A DNA stretch of 24,643 nt from Qipengyuania_B sp965214525 (GTDB taxonomy: Bacteria > Pseudomonadota > Alphaproteobacteria > Sphingomonadales > Sphingomonadaceae), in assembly GCA_965214525.1 (NCBI GenBank), contig CBDCCB010000007.1, positions 1-24,643 of the forward strand. Reading direction: 5' to 3'. The notes below the pieces were generated by a model that was not told where the DNA came from, searched no databases, and saw only the letters and a list, made by a program, of their open reading frames with translations. The position numbers and the translations under genes are program-made. This document shows, one piece after another, positions 1 through 8,370 of this stretch. Within the stretch, counting starts at the first letter, position 1. Each line of letters starts with the position of its first letter.

Positions 1-1478
1 GCACAGCTTGTACCTGCAAGTCCGTCCTGGGGGCGACATAAGCGGCGCTGATGGGGGGTGGCAAAGCACGTCGTTGCGCGCGACCGGGCGGCTCGCGATA
101 CAGGCGAAACGCGGGTGCTCGACACCGCGTTCATCGAACAGCATACCGATGGGCTGCACGATTTCCTCGCCAAGCTCGACGCCACCTCATGGGACGATCT
201 GGAGTACAATTCCGGGGGTCACACGGGGCGCAGATGGAACGGGCAGGCGACATCTATGCCAACGCCAGTAATGTCATCGGCATCTACGGCATGGGCATCA
301 CCCAACATGTCCACGGCTCGCAGGCCATCGGCCTGCTGGTCAACCTGCTGCTGCTGCGCGGCAATATCGGGCGGCAAGGCGCGGGCTGTTCGCCGGTGCG
401 CGGCCACTCCAACGTGCAGGGCCAGCGCACCGTGGGCATCACCGAAAAGGTGAAGCTCGCTCCGGTCGAGAAGTATCGCGAATTGTTCAATCTGGAGACG
501 CCAGAGGAGGACGGGCACACCACCGTCGAGTTCGTGGAGGCATTGCTCGACGGATCGAACAAGGGCTTCATCGGACTGGGTGGCAATCTGGCGATGGCCG
601 TGCCCGAACACGACAAGGTTCATCCTGCCTGGATGGACATGGAATTGACGGTCCACGTCGCGACCAAGCTCAACAAGACGCACTGCATGCCCGGCAAATC
701 CGCCTGGATCCTGCCCTGCCTGGTACGCGCCGAAGAGGACATGCAGCGCAGCGGCAATCAATGGGTCAGCATCGAGGACAGCTTTAGCCATATCCACGGA
801 TCCAAGGGGCGGCGCACTCCTGCCAGCCCGCATCTCAAAAGCGAGACGGCGATCATCTGCGATCTGGCACGGGCGACCCTGCAGGGCCGCTATCCCAAGC
901 TCGACTGGAGCGCGTGGCGAGATGATTACGGTCGTATCCGCGATTGCATCGCCAGGACCTATCCCGACCAGTTCCACGACATGAGCGCGCGAATGAACCA
1001 GCCCGGCGGCTTTTACCGCGGCAACGCGGCGCATAACCGGGTCTGGAAGACCGATAGCGGGAAGGCGCAATTCACCGATCCCACAGTGCTCAATGCCTGC
1101 GGGATCGGGCAGGCGAAAGACCGCTATCACTTGGTCACGCTGCGCTCCAACGATCAGTTCAACACCACGATCTACGGCCATGACGACCGGTTGCGCGGAT
1201 TGTCGGGCAACCGCATGATCGTGCTGATGGGGCCCGGTGACATGATGGCGGCCGGTCTGACCGAGGGTGCCCAGGTGACGCTGGCCACCGATAGCGATGG
1301 CGAGGATGACGAACGCCGCTCAGTTACCGGGTTGAGCGTGGTGCCATACCAATTGCCACCGGGTACGCTGGCAGGGTATTTTCCGGAACTGAACCCGCTC
1401 GTTCCGCTGTGGTATCACGACAAGCTGTCCAAGACCCCGGCCAGCAAGGGGATACCGGTGCGTATCGAACGAGGGTAG
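1..1478 (+). pseudogene. FdhF/YdeP-family molybdopterin oxidoreductase, 3' part, frame disrupted near the window start
   Basis: This is the C-terminal part of a formate-dehydrogenase-like molybdopterin oxidoreductase of the FdhF/YdeP type; the 5' end lies outside the window. From about 229 to 1478 the frame is open for some 415 codons. It contains the family-like stretches GMGITQHVHGSQA and GCSPVRGHSNVQGQR. It ends in a molybdopterin-dinucleotide-binding domain, with TLRSNDQFNTTIYG and a GPGDMMAAGL segment. Upstream, the same protein continues in two other frames: YLQVRPGGDI from base 11, then AKHVVARDRAARD to EYNSG (about 61-216). Rejoining them needs removal of an extra A near 40-41, an extra G in the run 53-58, and two extra bases within 214-228. 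These proteins are cytoplasmic or membrane-associated and bind Mo-bisPGD; the substrate of most is unknown, and E. coli YdeP is linked to acid resistance. Family assignment is fairly sure. Whether the breaks are biological or sequencing errors is undecided. The gene converges with the tam operon, 4 nt away. Confidence 0.8.
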
Positions 1479-1482
1479 AGGA

Positions 1483-1662
1483 TCAGGGCTCCTCGGGCGC
1501 CGTTTCCTCGATCGGTTCGTTAGGACGATCGGCCAGTTCGCGGTCCATCTCCGCGGCCTTGGTATTGATGCGCTCTTCCGCCGCTTCGTAACGCTCTTCG
1601 AAGGTCGGCTCTTCCCGGCATGCCGCCAGACAAGCCAGCGCGACGAACGCCGCCAAGCGCAT
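1483..1662 (-). CDS. Small acidic lipoprotein, last gene of the tam operon (59 aa)
   Basis: This short reading frame starts with an ATG that shares one base with the TGA of tamB (TGATG), so it is probably translated by re-initiation after tamB. The protein begins MRLAAFVALACLAAC. That is a basic start, a hydrophobic core and a lipobox (LAAC, Cys15), so it should be a lipoprotein with a mature part of about 45 residues. The mature part is rich in Glu and Ala, probably helical in its first half (EERYEAAEERINTKAAEMD), and ends in an acidic Pro/Glu tail. I recognise no named family. The position after tamA and tamB suggests an envelope role linked to the TAM system; that is inference. No strong separate ribosome-binding site is visible. 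The lipobox and the coupling argue that the gene is real. Confidence 0.72.
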   Translation of the reverse strand: MRLAAFVALACLAACREEPTFEERYEAAEERINTKAAEMDRELADRPNEPIEETAPEEP

Positions 1663-4600
1663 CAGTAGTTCTTGCGATAGCGCAGGTTGAGGTTGGTCTG
1701 TCCCGAACCGCCAGCCTGCGTCAGGATCGACAGCGCCGGCGTCAGCGCGATCTCCAGCTGGGTGGCGGTGAAGCCCTTCGCATCGGTAATGAATTCGACG
1801 TAGATGTCATCGGTGATGTACTGGCCCGCCGCCAACGCCGTCCCCCGGCCGCTCGCCTCGTCCGATCCAAGGATGCGCAGCCGGTCGATGCCCGTGGCCG
1901 AGCGCAGCTTGCCCAGCGGATTGAGACCGCCCCCCGAACCGCTCAGGCTGTTGAGCGAGGATGCCAACTGCACGGCCTGGATCGCCGACAGATTGCCGAT
2001 CGAGCTGCCGAACAGGATCCGGCTGACGATCTCGTCCTGGGGCAGGCCGGGCGTGCTGGTGAAGGCGATCTGCGGATCGAACGCCCGCCCGGTGATATTG
2101 ACGCGCACCAGAACCTCTTCGATGGTTTCGGTGGCGGACAGGTCGAGGCGCGGATTGATTTCGGGCCCGCCATTGAAGTCGATCAGGCCTTCCACCAGCT
2201 CAAACGACCGCCCGGCGAAACCCAGTGTCCCCCGGATAAGCTCAACCTGCCCCACCAATTGCGGATCGGCATTCGTTCCACGCAATTGCAGGTTGGCGCC
2301 CCATTCGGATTCCAGCCCCATGCCGGACACATACAATTCGTCGCGCGCCGTCAAATCGATCGCCAGCCGCACCTGCGCCAACAGGCCTTCGGTGGGTTCG
2401 GCCGGCTCGTCGCCGGTGATGCGCGCGGGGCCCTTGGGCGGTTTGAAGCGCACGCCGGTCAGTTCGGGTATCTCGGCAGCACCTTGGCGGATGATCTCGT
2501 AGCGGGTCTCGGGCAGCACCAGATTGCCGGCAAGCAGCGCGTCCTCGCCGGCGACCTTGGTCAGGCGCAGCCGGCCATCGGCGCGCGTTTCGATCATCTC
2601 GCTGCGGGCAAGGCGCGCATTGTCGAGCGCGATGGCCAGGTCCATCGGATAACCGCGCGCGGACGACAGGCTGATCGCGCCCTGCGCGCTAACCGTTCCT
2701 TCGCCGGCAACGGCTTCCAACCGCTCGATCGTCAGTTGGTCGCCCTCGAACCTGCCCTGCAGCGCCATATCGGAAAGGCGCGTTCCGTATATGAGGTTCT
2801 CGTAGACCAGCTTGTTCGCGCGCACGATGCCGCTGAGTTGCGGGTTCTGAACGCGCCCGGAAAAGTCCGCTGCCACGCCGATGGGTCCGGAGAGCCGCTG
2901 GTCCGAGATGCCGGAGAACGAGAACAGCGTCGCGGCCGGCCCGTTATAGCGGATTCCGCCCGCCAGCGGCGCCGATAGCAGGCGTTCGGTCCACGGCCCT
3001 GCTCCGGGCGGCAGCGGACGCAGCGATGCGACCATGCGCCCGATCACGCTGCCCCGGCGGCGCAGCACAGCCCGCGCTTCCCCGCCATCGGGCAGCAGCT
3101 TGCCGACGAAATTGATATCCACCGGCTGGCTGACCAGTGCAGCCGTCGTGCGGCTGAAATCGTCGATGCGCAGGCGGGCATCGGCGCGGGGGAAGCTGGC
3201 CGATGTCGGCTGCGAGAAGTCGAGGCTGCCGGTGGCCGTGCCATCCAGCCCGAGGCCGGGAACAAACGCGTTCACCAGTTCGAGATCGAGCGCGTCGAGG
3301 CGGCTTTGTATGCGCAAGCCGTCGCCGTAAGTTCCCGCCAATCGCACGCTGCCATCGCCGATGCTGATGCGGCTGGGCAGCAGGCGGTAGCTGCCATCGC
3401 CGGGCACGATGCGCGCCGGACCTGCCGTGCGGAACGCGACGCCGCGCGCGCGGCCATTGAGCGCCAGGCGCCACAGATCGGGTTGCAGATCGGCGTTGGC
3501 TGCGATGCGGAAGGGGATGCCGCTATCCCCCTCGGCCAGCACGCGGGCACTGCCGCGTCCGCCACGGTAATCCACCTTGGCGCGTGCGGCGTTGATATCC
3601 AGATTGCCGTACCGTGCCCGGTTGAGCGCCACATCGGCAACGACATAGGGCTGATCGTATAGGATCACGCGGGCATCGACACGGCCTGCTTCGATACGAA
3701 CGTCCAGCGGCCCGGGCAGCACGGTGTCGCGCGCGCGCAGGTTGACCAGCGCTTCCTGATACTGTCCCCGCCCGTCCAGCCGCACGACACCGCTCAGACC
3801 CTGACCATCGGCGGTCAATCGCCCGGCGAACGGTCCGGGGGCGGTCTGCCGCAGCGATCCGGCGAAATCGATCCCGCCAAGGTTTGCATTGTTGATGTCG
3901 AGCGTCAGTTGCGGGCCGGTGCCGAGCACCACGTCGGCCACCAGGGCACCGTAATCGGTGTCGCCCGTCGCGTTGAGGCGGTAGCCGTTGGCCGCGCTGG
4001 TGATCTCCGCCTCCAGATTGGCAAGGCCGATGCCCAGGTTTGGGCGTTCAGCGGTGACGAACGCCCTCGGATTGGAGATCGTGCCGGCAACGCGTACGCC
4101 AACGCGTCCGTAAGCGTCGGTCACTCCATCGGCGTTGAGGGTGAGTTGCCCGTTCGGGGCGTAGGAACCGCTGCCGCCGGTAATGCGGGCCGCCGGCGCA
4201 TTCAGCGACAGATTGGTAAAGCGCACCGTGCCATCGGTGCCGTACCGGATATCAGCCGCGGCGACCGCGTTGCCACCCAGAAAATCGCGCACGCTTTCGT
4301 TCGCAAGGCTGGTGGAGCGCGCCCGCACCCGGCCATCGAGCGCGAAGCCTCCGCCAGCGACCGTCTCGAGATCGACGTCGGTCTCGATATTGAAGATGCC
4401 GACGCTCTCGATGCGGTAATTGTCGATCCGCCCATCGACCGCTCCGGTGTAAAGCCCGGTCGACGTATCCGCCACCACGATCAGCCCCGCATCGATCCGG
4501 TCGGAGCGCAGCCGGATATTGTCCGATAGTATGCGGGTTCCGGCTATCGCGAGATCCCCGTTCAACCGGACGTTGGTGAGAGTTCCCCCGGCCACCGTAT

Positions 4601-5900
4601 CGAGACCGACAATCCGCCGAACGCGCGCGTCGACCGGGACGAGGATCTGATCCGCGCGCACTTGCGCTGCTCCTTCGGCGCGCAGATCCTGCAGCCCGAT
4701 ATCACTTACGAGCAGCCGGTTCGCGTTGACCATGTAGGCAACGTCCGGCGTCCCGAATGCGCCATCCAGCACGATCTGTCCGCGCAGGCCGCTGCCACGC
4801 AGGTTTTCGGTCAGCGCCGAGGGCCGCAGCAAGACGAACGCCACGCGCAGATCGCCGAACGTATTATCCGACAGATCGATCGCGCCGTTGGCGTTCAGCC
4901 GCAACGCGTCGCTGGTGACGGTGCCCGACAGATCAGCGACGCGCTCTTCCAGCGAAGCCACCAGATCGAGATCGGTGACCGGGCCGAGCAATTGCGCGGT
5001 GACCCCTTCGAACAGGCGGGCGATGCGGGTCTGCCCCTTGACGCTCACCGTGCCATTGCGCGCGCCCAAATCGAGATCGGCGAAGTTCGCCCCGCCAACC
5101 ATCGCCTGCAGCCGGCCGTTCCAGTTCGCCCAGTCGCCTTCGCCCGCGAGTCGCACGCGCAATTCCTGGTTCAATCCGGCGAACGCGTTGATGACCCCGT
5201 CGCTCGGCGCGTTGACGAACAGGTTCAGTCCCAGCCGGTTCTCCTCGGGTACCGCGTCCAGCCGCAACGCGATCCGGTCGCCACCAGGATTGCCCGCCGC
5301 AGCAAGCGTCGCGCCTTCCAAACGCGCCTGCGCCCGGCGGTCTGCAATATGCACCTCCCCCGCCAGCGACGCGATCCGGCGTGTGCCGCTGACGGGTGCT
5401 TCCACCACGAACCGGTCGATGGCCAGCCGGTCCACATCGATATCGAGATCGGGCAGCAGCGGATCATCGCTGGGCGGCGTTTCGTTGAACTCGGGCAACC
5501 GCAGCAAGGTGATGGTCCCGGCGGTCAGCGAGCGGATATCTATCACATTATCGAGATAGGCGAACGGCCGCCAATCCAGTTGGATCGCGGGAGAGGTGAC
5601 GAACTCTCCCTTGGGATCGGACACGCTGACATCGTGCAGCGTCATCGCACTGTAGATCGAGCCTTCGATGCGACCGATATCGATCTGCATCCCGTTTTCG
5701 AATTCCAGCGCGGCGATCTGATCGGCGATGAACCGATGGCCCGGCCCCGTGTTCAGCAGGAACAGGGCCAACGCGATCAGGGCGATGAGGGCGCCAACCA
5801 CGATCGCAAGCCACTTGCCGATTGTCAGCGGCCAGTTGCGCGCTGCACTCTCCCGCGGCGCTTCGTGCTCTGCCATGTCGGTGGTTGGCGCATCGTTCAT
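1662..5900 (-). CDS. tamB: Translocation and assembly module inner-membrane protein TamB (DUF490)
   Basis: TamB spans the periplasm and works with TamA in outer-membrane protein assembly; AsmA-like TamB proteins are also implicated in phospholipid transport to the outer membrane. The 1412-residue protein is in the usual size range. A short cytoplasmic N-terminus is followed by one membrane segment at about residues 30-50 (IVVGALIALIALALFLL). Then comes a very long region of repeated beta-rich segments (LxxxGxF-like strands, many DLxxxx and GxxxLDG motifs) expected to form a hydrophobic groove. The last ~330 residues are the conserved C-terminal domain, including the segments WGANLQLRGTNADPQLVG and GLPQDEIVSRILFG, and the protein ends in NLRYRKNY. 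The ATG overlaps the tamA stop by one base, and the tamB stop overlaps the next ATG in the same way, so all three genes form one coupled operon. High confidence. Confidence 0.95.
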   Translation of the reverse strand: MNDAPTTDMAEHEAPRESAARNWPLTIGKWLAIVVGALIALIALALFLLNTGPGHRFIADQIAALEFENGMQIDIGRIEGSIYSAMTLHDVSVSDPKGEFVTSPAIQLDWRPFAYLDNVIDIRSLTAGTITLLRLPEFNETPPSDDPLLPDLDIDVDRLAIDRFVVEAPVSGTRRIASLAGEVHIADRRAQARLEGATLAAAGNPGGDRIALRLDAVPEENRLGLNLFVNAPSDGVINAFAGLNQELRVRLAGEGDWANWNGRLQAMVGGANFADLDLGARNGTVSVKGQTRIARLFEGVTAQLLGPVTDLDLVASLEERVADLSGTVTSDALRLNANGAIDLSDNTFGDLRVAFVLLRPSALTENLRGSGLRGQIVLDGAFGTPDVAYMVNANRLLVSDIGLQDLRAEGAAQVRADQILVPVDARVRRIVGLDTVAGGTLTNVRLNGDLAIAGTRILSDNIRLRSDRIDAGLIVVADTSTGLYTGAVDGRIDNYRIESVGIFNIETDVDLETVAGGGFALDGRVRARSTSLANESVRDFLGGNAVAAADIRYGTDGTVRFTNLSLNAPAARITGGSGSYAPNGQLTLNADGVTDAYGRVGVRVAGTISNPRAFVTAERPNLGIGLANLEAEITSAANGYRLNATGDTDYGALVADVVLGTGPQLTLDINNANLGGIDFAGSLRQTAPGPFAGRLTADGQGLSGVVRLDGRGQYQEALVNLRARDTVLPGPLDVRIEAGRVDARVILYDQPYVVADVALNRARYGNLDINAARAKVDYRGGRGSARVLAEGDSGIPFRIAANADLQPDLWRLALNGRARGVAFRTAGPARIVPGDGSYRLLPSRISIGDGSVRLAGTYGDGLRIQSRLDALDLELVNAFVPGLGLDGTATGSLDFSQPTSASFPRADARLRIDDFSRTTAALVSQPVDINFVGKLLPDGGEARAVLRRRGSVIGRMVASLRPLPPGAGPWTERLLSAPLAGGIRYNGPAATLFSFSGISDQRLSGPIGVAADFSGRVQNPQLSGIVRANKLVYENLIYGTRLSDMALQGRFEGDQLTIERLEAVAGEGTVSAQGAISLSSARGYPMDLAIALDNARLARSEMIETRADGRLRLTKVAGEDALLAGNLVLPETRYEIIRQGAAEIPELTGVRFKPPKGPARITGDEPAEPTEGLLAQVRLAIDLTARDELYVSGMGLESEWGANLQLRGTNADPQLVGQVELIRGTLGFAGRSFELVEGLIDFNGGPEINPRLDLSATETIEEVLVRVNITGRAFDPQIAFTSTPGLPQDEIVSRILFGSSIGNLSAIQAVQLASSLNSLSGSGGGLNPLGKLRSATGIDRLRILGSDEASGRGTALAAGQYITDDIYVEFITDAKGFTATQLEIALTPALSILTQAGGSGQTNLNLRYRKNY

Positions 5901-8170
5901 CAGAACGCCTGTCCTATCGAGACATACACGCTGATGCTACTTTCGCCGGGACGCTTGTCGAGCGGAACCGCGACGTCCAGCCGCAACGGGCCAAAATTGG
6001 TATAATAACGCCCGCCAAGCCCCACGCCGAAGCGGATATCGTCGAATTGCGGAAGCGATTGTTCGTACACCTGCCCTGCATCGACGAAACCGACGACACC
6101 GAAATTGCCGAATCGATAACGCAATTCCAGCGCGGCTTCGGTAAGGCTGCGGCCACCGATCGGGCGGATAAGGAATTCATCGTCGGTCTCGTCGGGATCG
6201 TCGGGGTCGAAATTATCGTTGGGCACTGCCACCTTCGGGCCGAGTTCCTGGAAGCCGAACCCCCGGACCGATCCGCCCCCGCCCGCGTAATATCTGCGGG
6301 ATGGGGCGAGCTCGAACCGCTCGATACCCTGGATGGTGCCCAACGCGACCCGCCCTGCCACCACGAAACTGTCCCCGATCGGATAATAGGCGGAGGAGTC
6401 GATGCGTGCCCGTGTGTACGGGGTGAAGCCGTTCTGTAGCGAACCTTCCGGTTCGACGAGCACGCTGGCTTTGAAACCGCGTGTCGGATCGAGCAGGCTG
6501 TCGGTAAAGTCGAGGCCCAGCTGTCCGGTCAGCCCGGCGATGAAGAACGTCCGCCGGTCCAGATCGCCGAGTTCGAAGTTGAAATCCTGCTCGTTCGTCC
6601 CGATCAACCTGATCCCGTAAGCGTAAGTGAGGGTTTTTTGCCAAATCGGGGTGGTTTCGTAGCTGACGAGGGCAGATAGCTGCCCGGTAAACGCTTCATA
6701 GGCGTCGTAATCCGATCGCAGCGCATCGAGCCTCAATTGGAAGGCGCGGTCGCGCCGCCCTGCGTTGGAACGGCGGAACGCGAGGCCGGCCCCCTGCTCG
6801 CGCGTGCCCGCGACCCCGTTGACGATCAGCGCGCCCTCGGGCGGAAACAGGTTGCGGTGCTGCCAGCTTGCCTCGACACGAAAGCCCTGCCCGGTGCCGT
6901 AACCCGCGCTGCCCGCGATGGTCCGAGGCGGTCCGGCATCCTGGGCCACGACGATGGTGGCGTACTGGTTGCCGCCACCCGCATCCTCGCCGGTGGGCTC
7001 AGGCTCCACCGCCACGGTGTTGAACAGGCCCGTCGCCACCAGCGCCTGGCGCAGATCGTCGACCAGCCGGCTGTCGTACAACTCTCCCCGCTCGAACCGG
7101 GCCAGCGTATCGACATGCTTGGCATCGAAGGCGAGGTCGCCCGTTGTGCGGATGCCGCCGAAAACCGATCGCTGCCCCGGTTCGACGGGCAGTGTGTAGA
7201 CCCCGGTTCCCGTGTCCTGATCGAGCAGGATATCGCGCCGGCCGATAGTGGCGAACGGATAACCTTGCTGCGGCAGTTGCACCGCGACATTGGCTTCCGC
7301 CGCCAAGGTGCGCGCGGCGATGATCGGTTCGCCTTCCTGCAACGCCAGATTGTCGCGGATCAGGCCTGACGGTTCAACCGGGGGCGCTTCGATCAGGATG
7401 TCGGAGAAGGCGAACCGGGTGCCGGGCGTCACGTCGAGCACGGCGACGAGTTCCGGCTCTCCCTCGACTTCAGGGCGATCGATGCGGGTCTCGATCGTCG
7501 CCTCGTACCAGCCTTCGGATGCGAGAATGCGTTCCAGCAGCTTGCTGTCTTCCGTCAGCCGCGCTGCAACCATCGCGATGTTGGCCGCCTCTCCGTCCGC
7601 GTCGTTCAGCGCCGACAGGTCATCGAACATGTCGCGCATGTCGGTATCGGTCTCGGCATCGGCGCTGGCCAGACCCGTCACCTCGATCGCGTAATTCACC
7701 TCGGCGGTCGCGGCATCTTCCTCCGCCTCTGCGAATTCTACCGCGCGCACTTCGAAATCGGCCAGCGCGGGCAATGGGGCGATCAGCTCCTCGTCGGTGA
7801 CCGGCGCATCGCCGATCTCCTCGACCGGATCGTTATCCGCCAGGGCCGGATCGCCCAGCGGCACCGAATCGTCCGCGGGCGCTGCATCTTCGGCTTCCTC
7901 GTTCGCCAGCCGTCTTTCGAAAGCTTCGATCGATTCCAGAGGCCCTTCGAGTTCGGCATCCTCGTCGAGATCGGGAATGGCCGCTTCGAATTCCTCTTCG
8001 GTGATCAGTGGCTCGATTTCCGGAAGCGATGCATCGGGCGGCGGCGCCGGGACGGCGAGATCCGCTGCGTCCGACTGTTCAGCTGCCGCCGGGTCGGCAA
8101 CCGGCGCATCCTGCAACGCCGCGACCATCGTGCAGGTCGCGAGCAGGCATGCCGATCCCAGCACGATCAC
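5900..8170 (-). CDS. tamA: Outer-membrane translocation module protein TamA (BamA/Omp85 family) with acidic N-terminal extension
   Basis: TamA is an Omp85-type 16-strand barrel with periplasmic POTRA domains and partners TamB. Residues ~1-19 are a hydrophobic signal segment. Residues ~20-200 are low-complexity and strongly acidic. POTRA domains follow at roughly 215-400 (for example TPGTRFAFSDILIEAP, GQRSVFGGIRTTGD). The barrel runs from about 420 to the end, with GYGTGQGFRVEASW, a YYAGGGGSVRGF segment typical of the Omp85 VRGF/Y loop, and a C-terminal Phe (YVSIGQAF) as the BAM signal. At 756 residues it is longer than the ~580 residues of E. coli TamA, mostly because of the acidic region. 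The start is uncertain. The only conventional in-frame start is GTG at 8170, which leaves a signal peptide with no basic residue. The in-frame codons just upstream encode an Arg-rich stretch (RRCWRRYA) before any stop, but no ATG, GTG or TTG is found there. The function call is secure; the first codons are not. Confidence 0.93.
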   Translation of the reverse strand: MIVLGSACLLATCTMVAALQDAPVADPAAAEQSDAADLAVPAPPPDASLPEIEPLITEEEFEAAIPDLDEDAELEGPLESIEAFERRLANEEAEDAAPADDSVPLGDPALADNDPVEEIGDAPVTDEELIAPLPALADFEVRAVEFAEAEEDAATAEVNYAIEVTGLASADAETDTDMRDMFDDLSALNDADGEAANIAMVAARLTEDSKLLERILASEGWYEATIETRIDRPEVEGEPELVAVLDVTPGTRFAFSDILIEAPPVEPSGLIRDNLALQEGEPIIAARTLAAEANVAVQLPQQGYPFATIGRRDILLDQDTGTGVYTLPVEPGQRSVFGGIRTTGDLAFDAKHVDTLARFERGELYDSRLVDDLRQALVATGLFNTVAVEPEPTGEDAGGGNQYATIVVAQDAGPPRTIAGSAGYGTGQGFRVEASWQHRNLFPPEGALIVNGVAGTREQGAGLAFRRSNAGRRDRAFQLRLDALRSDYDAYEAFTGQLSALVSYETTPIWQKTLTYAYGIRLIGTNEQDFNFELGDLDRRTFFIAGLTGQLGLDFTDSLLDPTRGFKASVLVEPEGSLQNGFTPYTRARIDSSAYYPIGDSFVVAGRVALGTIQGIERFELAPSRRYYAGGGGSVRGFGFQELGPKVAVPNDNFDPDDPDETDDEFLIRPIGGRSLTEAALELRYRFGNFGVVGFVDAGQVYEQSLPQFDDIRFGVGLGGRYYTNFGPLRLDVAVPLDKRPGESSISVYVSIGQAF

Positions 8171-8370
8171 CGCGTACCTGCGCCAACATCGCCTGGTTGC
8201 CGCGCATAGCCGGACACACAGGCTTGGGAAAACCCGGAAATCAAGACGATGCTACCCTCAATCATCCAATGGCAATACAATCAGAGTCCTCTGGCATCGC
8301 GCAATGCCCGCCGCCGCGCAACCGGTTTCTTCCTGCAGCGATACGTGAAGCGATAGTCCACCGCCAGGGT

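Noticed and set aside
1478..1494. GAGGA/TCCTC hairpin at the FdhF-like and lipoprotein gene ends
   Set aside because: The five-base stem has no T run; too weak to call a terminator.
1620..2978. Long plus-strand open frame (~450 codons) opposite tamB
   Set aside because: Antisense shadow of a GC-rich coding gene: composition rich in Arg, Gln and Ala, no domain, no ribosome site, while the minus-strand frame is a clear TamB.
4662..6005. Long plus-strand open frame opposite the tamB 5' half
   Set aside because: Same kind of antisense shadow; it runs across the tamA-tamB junction and resembles no protein.
5900..8170. TamA as a lipoprotein because of early Cys residues (Cys8, Cys13)
   Set aside because: Cys8 is too close to the start and Cys13 follows Thr, which does not fit a lipobox; Omp85 proteins use ordinary signal peptides.
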